From the NCBI RefSeq assembly GCF_000720185.1, contig NZ_JOIY01000004.1:1-64000 (forward strand): a DNA stretch of 64,000 bases, written 5' to 3'. The DNA comes from Streptomyces sp. NRRL S-340 (GTDB taxonomy: Bacteria > Actinomycetota > Actinomycetes > Streptomycetales > Streptomycetaceae). Of the stretch, positions 58,941-64,000 are shown one piece after another (within the stretch, counting starts at the first letter, position 1; each line of letters begins with the position of its first letter). A model generated the notes under the pieces. That model had not been told where the DNA came from. It made no database searches and saw only the letters and a program-made list of their open reading frames with translations. Position numbers and translations under genes: made by a program.

Positions 58941-59732
58941 ATGACAGCAGACGTCATCAGCGCGGCCGGACTGGCCCGCACCTTCCCGACCAGGCGCGGC
59001 CCGGTGCAGGCCGTGCGCGGCATCGACCTCACCGTCCGCGAGGGCGAGATCCTGGGCTTCCTCGGCCCCAACGGGGCGGGCAAGACCACCACCCTGCGGA
59101 TGCTCACCACCCTGCTGGCCCCCACCGGCGGCACCGCCACCGTCGCGGGCTGCGACCTGGCCGGCGACCCGGTCGGCGTGCGCCTCGCCTGCGGCTACGT
59201 CGCCCAGTCCGGCGGGGTCGACGGCCAGATCACCGTGCGCGAGGAACTCGTCACCCAGGGCCGGATGTACCGGCTGCCGAAGTCCCGGGCCGTCGAGCGG
59301 GCCGCGGAACTGGCGCGCGACCTGGACCTCACCGGCCTGCTCGACCGCAAGACGTCCGCGCTCTCCGGGGGCCAGCGCCGCCGGCTGGACATCGCGATGG
59401 CCCTCACCCACCGCCCGCGCGTGCTCTTCCTGGACGAGCCGACCACGGGCCTGGACCCCGGCAGCCGCGCCGACCTGTGGGACCTGGTGCGCCGGCTGCG
59501 CGACGAACAGGGCACGACCGTCTTCCTGACCACCCACTACCTCGACGAGGCGGACGCCCTCTCCGACCGGCTGGTCATCGTCGACGGGGGCGTGGTCGTG
59601 GCGGAGGGCACCCCGGGCGCGCTCAAGCTGGAGTACGGCGGCTCGCTCGACGCCTCGCTGCAGGACACCTTCCTCGCCGTCACCGGCCGCGGCCCCTCCC
59701 CGGCCGCCGGCACCGCCCCCCTCGCCGTCTAG
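58941..59732 (+). CDS. DrrA-like ABC exporter ATPase
   Basis: The 263-aa ATPase of the daunorubicin-resistance type has Walker A GPNGAGKTTTLRML, Q-loop YVAQSGGVDGQITVREEL, signature LSGGQRRRLDIAM, Walker B VLFLDEPTTGLD and switch TTHYLDEAD. The DrrA-type C-terminal sequence TPGALKLEYGG is present, but the tail is shorter than DrrA. The ATG lies 6 bases after a possible -10 and lacks a Shine-Dalgarno. The permease follows 43 bases downstream; a divergent TetR gene probably represses both. Substrate unknown. Confidence 0.93.
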   Translation: MTADVISAAGLARTFPTRRGPVQAVRGIDLTVREGEILGFLGPNGAGKTTTLRMLTTLLAPTGGTATVAGCDLAGDPVGVRLACGYVAQSGGVDGQITVREELVTQGRMYRLPKSRAVERAAELARDLDLTGLLDRKTSALSGGQRRRLDIAMALTHRPRVLFLDEPTTGLDPGSRADLWDLVRRLRDEQGTTVFLTTHYLDEADALSDRLVIVDGGVVVAEGTPGALKLEYGGSLDASLQDTFLAVTGRGPSPAAGTAPLAV

Positions 59733-59775
59733 GCCTTCCTCGAGGACCTCAGCAGCTCTCCCCCAAGGACCCCCG

Positions 59776-60525
59776 ATGCTCCTGCACGACACCGCCCTCA
59801 TCTACGGCCGCTACCTGCGGCAGTCCCTGCGCTCGCGCTTCGCGCTGCTCTTCGGGGTGCTGACGCCCCTGCTCTACCTGCTCTTCTTCGGACCGCTGCT
59901 CACCGGTCTCCCACTGGGCGGCGGCGGCAGTTCCTGGCAGGTGCTCGTCCCCGGGCTGCTGCTCCAACTGGGGCTGTTCGGCGCCCTGTTCGCGGGCTTC
60001 GCGATCATCATCGAGAAGGGCCAGGGCGTGGTGGAGCGGATGCGGGTGACCCCCGTCAGCCGCCTCGCGCTGCTCCTGGGCCGGGTGCTGCGCGACGCCA
60101 CCGTCTTCGTCTTCCAGGCGGTGCTGCTGGTGCTGGCAGCCCTCGTGATGGGGCTGCGCGCGCCGCTGGCCGGCATCCTCATCGGCTTCCTGTTCGTCGC
60201 CCTGCTCACCCTCGCGCTCGCCTCGCTGTCCTACGCGATCGCGATGAAGGTCTCCACCCCGCAGCAGTTCGGCCCGATGATCAACGCCGTGTCGATGCCG
60301 TCGATGCTGCTGTCCGGCCTGATGCTCCCGATGACCCTGGCACCGGCCTGGCTCGACGTGCTCTCGCACTTCGTCCCGTTCCGCTATCTGGTGGACGCGG
60401 TGCGCGACGCCTACGTCGGCGCGTACACCAGCACGCACATGCTGTACGGCGCCCTGGTCGCCGTCGTCTTCGCCGCGCTGGCCGTGACCGCGGGCACACG
60501 GGTCTTCCGCACGGCCGGTGCGTAA
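59776..60525 (+). CDS. DrrB-like ABC exporter permease
   Basis: The 249-aa ABC-2 permease has about six TM helices. It begins with a cytosolic segment RYLRQSLRSRFALLFGVLTPLLYLLFFGPLL, carries the loop EKGQGVVERMRVTPVSRLALLLGRVLRD characteristic of DrrB/NodJ proteins, and FGPMINAVSMPSMLLSGLMLPM near the end. ATG 59776. It forms an exporter with the ATPase upstream. Confidence 0.92.
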   Translation: MLLHDTALIYGRYLRQSLRSRFALLFGVLTPLLYLLFFGPLLTGLPLGGGGSSWQVLVPGLLLQLGLFGALFAGFAIIIEKGQGVVERMRVTPVSRLALLLGRVLRDATVFVFQAVLLVLAALVMGLRAPLAGILIGFLFVALLTLALASLSYAIAMKVSTPQQFGPMINAVSMPSMLLSGLMLPMTLAPAWLDVLSHFVPFRYLVDAVRDAYVGAYTSTHMLYGALVAVVFAALAVTAGTRVFRTAGA

Positions 60526-60526
60526 C

Positions 60527-60532
60527 TACGCT
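60527..60532 (+). promoter_or_regulatory. -10-like element before the adenosyltransferase gene
   Basis: TACGCT ends 6 bases before the ATG at 60539, overlapping the end of the permease gene. A leaderless internal transcript is possible. Confidence 0.4.
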
Positions 60533-60538
60533 GGTGCC

Positions 60539-61111
60539 ATGGTCAATCTGACACGCATCTACACCAGGACCGGGGACAAGGGCACCACCGCCCTCGGCGA
60601 CATGAGCCGGGTCGCCAAGACCGACCCGCGGATCTCGGCGTACGCCGACGCCAACGAGGCGAACGCCGCGATCGGCACCGCCATCGCGCTGGGCGGCCTC
60701 GACGCGGAGACGGTCAAGGTCCTCACCCGCGTGCAGAACGACCTGTTCGACGTGGGCGCGGACCTGTCCACGCCGGTGGCGGAGAACCCCGAGTTCCCCC
60801 CGCTGCGGGTCGAGCAGTTCTACGTCGACCGGCTGGAGGCGGACTGCGACCGCTTCAACGCCGAGCTGGAGAAGCTGCGCTCGTTCATCCTCCCCGGCGG
60901 CACCCCGGGCGCGGCCCTGCTGCACCAGGCCTGCACGGTCGTACGCCGGGCCGAGCGGTCCACCTGGGCCGCGCTGGAGGTGCACGGCGAGACGATGAAC
61001 CCGCTCACCGCGACCTACCTCAACCGGCTCTCGGACCTCCTGTTCATCCTCGCCCGGACGGCGAACAAGGAGAACGGCGACGTGCTGTGGGTGCCGGGCG
61101 GGGAGCGCTGA
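60539..61111 (+). CDS. Cob(I)yrinic acid a,c-diamide adenosyltransferase, PduO type
   Basis: The 190-aa enzyme makes adenosylcobalamin from cob(I)alamin and ATP. It shows the N-terminal ATP-binding signature VNLTRIYTRTGDKGTTALGD, the helix VLTRVQNDLFDVGADLSTPV, the FILPGGTPGAALLHQACTVVRRAER motif and LNRLSDLLFILAR at the end. ATG 60539 lies 13 bases after the exporter permease and 6 after a -10-like TACGCT. It supplies the cofactor for icmA and other mutases. Its last 68 bases overlap the convergent membrane-protein gene. Confidence 0.95.
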   Translation: MVNLTRIYTRTGDKGTTALGDMSRVAKTDPRISAYADANEANAAIGTAIALGGLDAETVKVLTRVQNDLFDVGADLSTPVAENPEFPPLRVEQFYVDRLEADCDRFNAELEKLRSFILPGGTPGAALLHQACTVVRRAERSTWAALEVHGETMNPLTATYLNRLSDLLFILARTANKENGDVLWVPGGER

Positions 61112-61739
61112 CCGGCGCCCCGTCCTCACCCGCCGGGTCTGCCCCCAGGCCCCCCGGGACCTGCGGGGCTCCGGGCTCCTTCGGGGGCTTCGGGGCCCCC
61201 GAGGCCTTCGGGGCCTTCTTCGGGAACACCAGGTAGGTCAGCGCGATCAGCCCGTGGATCGCGAGGATCCGCAGCGCGGTCACCTGCCAGGACCTGAGCG
61301 GAGCGGTGCCCGCGCCGTCGCAGGCGTACCAGATCGCCGCCTGGAGCAGGGCCAGGGCGACGGCCGACGCGAGCAGGGTGCGCAGCCACAGCCGGCCTTC
61401 GTGGCGGGCGCGGGCCATGCCATGGCGGGGCGGCTTCGGCGGGCGGGGCGCACCGCCGAGGCGGTGGGCGGCGTGAGCGTCCAGCCCGCGGACGGTCGCG
61501 TGCCCGTAGGCGACGGTGAAGCCGATGTAGAGGGCGGCCAGCCCGTGCTCCCAGCCCGGCTCGGCACCGTTCTTCAGGTCGACGGCGGTGGCGGCGAACA
61601 GCACCACCTCCAGCAGCGGCTCGGCCAGCAGCACCGCCACGCTCGTGCGCCGCCACCCCAGCAGGTAGCGGGTGGCCAGGCCCGCCGCCAGCAGGACCCA
61701 GAAGCCCACCTCGCAGGCGACGATCAGTCCGACGATCAC
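61044..61739 (-). CDS. Membrane protein of unknown function (4 TM), Pro-rich tail
   Basis: The 231-aa protein has helices at VIVGLIVACEVGFWVLLAAGLATRYLLG, VAVLLAEPLLEVVLFAATAVDL, LLASAVALALLQAAIWYAC and LRILAIHGLIALTYLVFP. The C-terminal 45 residues are Pro/Ala/Gly/Lys rich (KKAPKASGAPKPPKEPGAPQ) and their end overlaps the adenosyltransferase gene on the opposite strand. GTG 61739 has GAGGAGC 6 bases upstream. No functional family was recognised. It is divergent from the histidine kinase gene. Confidence 0.82.
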   Translation of the reverse strand: MIVGLIVACEVGFWVLLAAGLATRYLLGWRRTSVAVLLAEPLLEVVLFAATAVDLKNGAEPGWEHGLAALYIGFTVAYGHATVRGLDAHAAHRLGGAPRPPKPPRHGMARARHEGRLWLRTLLASAVALALLQAAIWYACDGAGTAPLRSWQVTALRILAIHGLIALTYLVFPKKAPKASGAPKPPKEPGAPQVPGGLGADPAGEDGAPVSAPRPAPTARRRSPCSPSGRG

Positions 61740-61889
61740 GGTTGCTCCTCTCGCTCTGCTTCCAGGATCCCGGCGGTCCCGGCACCCGGCGTCGCCGGCG
61801 GTGACGAGCTTGGACTGCATCCTTCGATGTACGCGCGGACCGTCCCGGGGGACCAGGCGTCCGGCCGCCGTGCCGTGTTGGATGGACGC

Positions 61890-63383
61890 ATGGCCCTGCG
61901 ACTGCCCCGCCCGCACCGCGACGACCTGCGGATCGCGCTGGCCGGGCTGCTCGGCGGACTGCTGCTGTGGGGCATCGGCCTGGGCATGCGGACGGCCGGC
62001 GAGCCGGTCGTGCTCCAGCCCGGCCGCTGGCCCGTCCTGCTCCCGCTCGCGGTGACGGCCGGGTGCGAGGCACTGCGCCGGGTCCGGCCGCGCACGGCCC
62101 TGCTCGCCGGCACCGCCGCGGTGACCGCCGACACCCTCACCCAGGGCAACCTGGCCACCCTCGTGATGTTCACCGACCTCGTCTACGCGGGCGTCCTCTA
62201 CGGTTCCCCGGCGGCCTGGGCCCGCCGTGTGCTGTGGAGCACCGGACTGCTCACGGTGGCCGCGACCGTGGTGCCGCTCGCGGTGTGGCGGGTGCCGGAG
62301 GCGCTGCTGATCGGTGCGGTCACCGGCATCGTGACGTGCGGACCGGCCGCCACCGGGTGGATCGTCCGCAACCACCGCGAGGCCGCCGAGACCGCCCGGC
62401 TGCGCGCCGAGCAGACCGCGCTGCTCGCCGAGGCGGACCGCGTCCAGGCGGTGGCCGCGGAGCGGGCGCGGATGGCGAGGGAGCTGCACGACCTGGTCGC
62501 GGGACACCTGTCGGCCATCGCCATCCACTCCACCGCGGCCCTCTCCCTCGACGACGCGGCCACGACCCGTCAGGCGCTGTCCGTGATCCGGGAGAACAGC
62601 GTCGAGGGCCTCGCGGAGATGCGGCGGCTGATCGGGATCCTGCGCGCCGGCCCGGCCGACGAGGCGCCGGCCGCGACACCCACCCTGGACGGCCTCGCCA
62701 CGCTGGTCGCCTCGGCCCGCGCGGGCGGGCTGGACGTCGTCCTCGGCGCCGAGCACGGGAAGGTGCCCGCGCCGGTGGAACTGGCCGCGTACCGCATCGT
62801 GCAGGAGTCGCTGACCAACGCGCTCAAGCACGGCGGCGAGGGACGCGTGCGGGTGACCGTCCGCGAGCACGGTGCCGCCCTGCGCATCGGCGTGAGCAGC
62901 CCGTACGGTGGCCGGGACGCCCCGCGCGCGCCGGGCTCCGGCGCCGGTCTGGTGGGGATGCGGGAGCGGGCCGTGCTGCTCGGCGGCACGTTCGCCGCCG
63001 GACCCGAGGACGGGCAGTGGACGGTACGCGCCGTGCTCCCCCTCACCGCCTCCGAGTCCGCTTCTGCTTCCGCTGCCGGCACCGACTTCGGCTTCGGCTC
63101 CGACTTCGGTTCCCGCTCCGGCTTCGGCTCCGGCTGGGAGCCCGAGTCTGACTCCTGGCCCGCCGCGGGGTCCACGCCCTTGCCGGGGACCCCGCCCGGC
63201 CCGGGGTCCTGTCCGGAGTCCGGCTCCCGACCCGAACCGGAGACCGGGCCCGGGTCGGGGTCCAGGCCCGAGCCAAGGTCCAGGCCCGAGCCAAGGTCCA
63301 GGCCCGAGCCAAGGTCCAGGCCCGAGCCGGGGTCCGGGCCCGAGCCGGGGTCCGGGCCCGAGATCCGAGGAGAGTCCGCATGA
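61890..63383 (+). CDS. NarL-type two-component sensor histidine kinase with repeat tail
   Basis: The 497-aa kinase has five to six N-terminal TM helices (about residues 13-150). HisKA_3 has the phosphoacceptor His in ERARMARELHDLVAGHLSAIAIHS, and the ATPase has N-box (AAYRIVQESLTNALKHG) and G-box (GSGAGLVGMRERAVLLGGTF). After the catalytic domain an unusual 120-residue tail runs through SASASAAGTDFGFGSDFGS to tandem RPEPRS units. ATG 61890 lies 6 bases after TTGGAT. The response regulator overlaps by ATGA. The signal is unknown; such pairs often control a nearby ABC exporter. Confidence 0.9.
   Translation: MALRLPRPHRDDLRIALAGLLGGLLLWGIGLGMRTAGEPVVLQPGRWPVLLPLAVTAGCEALRRVRPRTALLAGTAAVTADTLTQGNLATLVMFTDLVYAGVLYGSPAAWARRVLWSTGLLTVAATVVPLAVWRVPEALLIGAVTGIVTCGPAATGWIVRNHREAAETARLRAEQTALLAEADRVQAVAAERARMARELHDLVAGHLSAIAIHSTAALSLDDAATTRQALSVIRENSVEGLAEMRRLIGILRAGPADEAPAATPTLDGLATLVASARAGGLDVVLGAEHGKVPAPVELAAYRIVQESLTNALKHGGEGRVRVTVREHGAALRIGVSSPYGGRDAPRAPGSGAGLVGMRERAVLLGGTFAAGPEDGQWTVRAVLPLTASESASASAAGTDFGFGSDFGSRSGFGSGWEPESDSWPAAGSTPLPGTPPGPGSCPESGSRPEPETGPGSGSRPEPRSRPEPRSRPEPRSRPEPGSGPEPGSGPEIRGESA
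63257..63364 (+). repeat. Six 18-bp tandem repeats encoding (R/G)PEP(R/G)S units
   Basis: Six units of 18 bases, starting at 63257, 63275, 63293, 63311, 63329 and 63347, follow GGTCCAGGCCCGAGCC with group-specific variants (AA or GG at the start). They code for hexapeptides at the C-terminus of the histidine kinase and stay in frame, so copy number can vary without frameshift. Confidence 0.9.
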
Positions 63384-64000
63384 TCCGTGTCCTGGTCGCC
63401 GAGGACCAGACCGCCGTCCGCGCCGGGCTGGTCCTCATCCTGCGCAGCGCGCCCGACATCGAGGTGGCCGGTGAGGCGGCGGACGGCGAACGGGCGGTGG
63501 AACTGGCCCGGGAGCTGCGGCCGGACGTGGTGCTGATGGATGTGCAGATGCCCCGGCTGGACGGGGTGTCGGCGACCCGGCTGGTGGCCGGGGAGGGCCT
63601 GGCGGACGTGCTGGTGCTGACCACCTTCGACCTCGACGCGTACGTGTTCGGGGCGCTGCGGGCCGGGGCCGCCGGGTTCCTGCTCAAGGACACGGACGCG
63701 CACGGCCTGCTGGCCGCGGTGCGCACGGTGGCCCGCGGGGAGGGGCTGATCGCACCGGCCGTGACGCGGCGGCTGATCGCCGAGTTCGCGGCGCGGCCGG
63801 CCCGGGAGCCGAAGCCCGCCCCGGCCGCGCTGGAGACCCTGACCCGCAGGGAGCGCGAGGTGCTCGCGTGTCTGGGCGACGGCCTGTCCAACGCGGAGAT
63901 CGCGCTCCGCCTGGAGATGGCGGAGGCCACCGTGAAGACCCACGTCAGCCGTCTGCTGGGCAAGCTGGACCTGCGCAGTCGCGTACAAGCCGCGGTGCTG
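63380..64000 (+). CDS. NarL/LuxR-family response regulator (3' end outside window)
   Basis: 207 codons are visible. The receiver domain has VAEDQTAVRAG, phosphoacceptor Asp in VVLMDVQMPRLDGV, Thr in VLTTFD and Lys in GFLLKDT. The LuxR HTH contains LTRREREVLACLGDGLSNAEIALRLEMAEATVKTHVSRLLGKLDLRSRVQAAVL. Only the last few residues are missing. The ATG overlaps the kinase stop (ATGA) with GGAG upstream. It partners the preceding kinase. Confidence 0.93.
   Translation, partial: MIRVLVAEDQTAVRAGLVLILRSAPDIEVAGEAADGERAVELARELRPDVVLMDVQMPRLDGVSATRLVAGEGLADVLVLTTFDLDAYVFGALRAGAAGFLLKDTDAHGLLAAVRTVARGEGLIAPAVTRRLIAEFAARPAREPKPAPAALETLTRREREVLACLGDGLSNAEIALRLEMAEATVKTHVSRLLGKLDLRSRVQAAVL

Noticed and set aside
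1..64000. Secondary-metabolite cluster, prophage or integrative element
   Set aside because: No PKS, NRPS, terpene cyclase, phage structural, integrase or transposase gene was found; gene order looks like core Streptomyces chromosome.
1..64000. tRNA or rRNA genes
   Set aside because: No T-loop consensus (GGTTCGANTCC) within a plausible cloverleaf and no rRNA-like sequence was noticed in the intergenic regions read.

Overview
The window is chromosomal DNA from a high-GC actinomycete, almost certainly a Streptomyces close to S. coelicolor. GC content is very high, codon third positions are G/C, and TTG/GTG starts and start-stop overlaps (ATGA/GTGA) are frequent. Several proteins match Streptomyces-specific landmarks in length and sequence: Scy at 1326 aa, FilP at 311 aa, and IcmA at 566 aa with Phe80/Gln198. 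Gene order, as I recall it, follows the S. coelicolor region around SCO5377-SCO5442 in reverse numbering. No phage, plasmid, rRNA, tRNA, CRISPR or classical biosynthetic cluster was seen.

Layout. 1-4.4 kb: alpha-glucan metabolism (C-terminus of trehalose synthase, maltokinase, and a branching-enzyme gene broken by an internal deletion and frameshift). 4.5-8.5 kb: HelR/HelD-type RNA polymerase motor ATPase, a candidate small RNA, and a MerR-thioredoxin pair. 8.6-16.2 kb: a TetR/MFS efflux pair with a triple operator, a C4-dicarboxylate carrier with a divergent CitA/CitB-type two-component system, and an HTH protein. 16.4-22.6 kb: central metabolism (pfkA, pta, ackA, pyk). 22.7-25.5 kb: a three-gene cell-envelope operon of little-known families (secreted protein, DUF6114, DUF6230). 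26-32 kb: CnoX-like thioredoxin/TPR protein, TetR, isobutyryl-CoA mutase large subunit behind a perfect 22-bp palindrome, DUF3817, MarR, MFS. 32-37 kb: ArsR-like regulator, a GC-rich repeat block, a thiamine-binding/DUF3817 pair, three tandem AIM24 genes, MarR. 37.5-45.7 kb: meaB, thiolase, methylmalonyl-CoA epimerase, and the polar-growth coiled-coil genes scy and filP. 46-50.2 kb: two tandem paralogous ABC-2 exporters separated by a 162-bp near-palindromic MITE-like element. 50.3-58.9 kb: zinc-ribbon protein, LLM oxidoreductase, SCO5389-family protein, nucS (non-canonical mismatch repair), a large membrane-anchored NTPase, STAS protein, 3-hydroxybutyryl-CoA dehydrogenase, TetR. 58.9-64 kb: a DrrAB-like ABC exporter, PduO-type cobalamin adenosyltransferase, a membrane protein, and a NarL-type two-component system cut by the window end.

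How they work together. One theme is acyl-CoA/B12 metabolism: icmA, meaB, the epimerase, the adenosyltransferase, thiolase and 3-hydroxybutyryl-CoA dehydrogenase together cover coenzyme-B12-dependent carbon-skeleton rearrangement and its cofactor supply. A second is glycolysis to acetate (pfkA-pyk-pta-ackA). A third is polar growth (scy-filP). Many genes, including several regulators, appear to be transcribed as leaderless mRNAs, with a -10 hexamer ending 6-8 nt before the start codon.

The least explained features are the broken glgB, the putative sRNA at about 6772-6870, the MITE-like palindrome at 47960-48121, the perfect palindromes in front of icmA and pyk, the DUF6230/DUF6114 secreted operon, and the arginine-containing Walker A of the 891-aa NTPase. 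All functional statements come from reading the sequence; no database search was possible.
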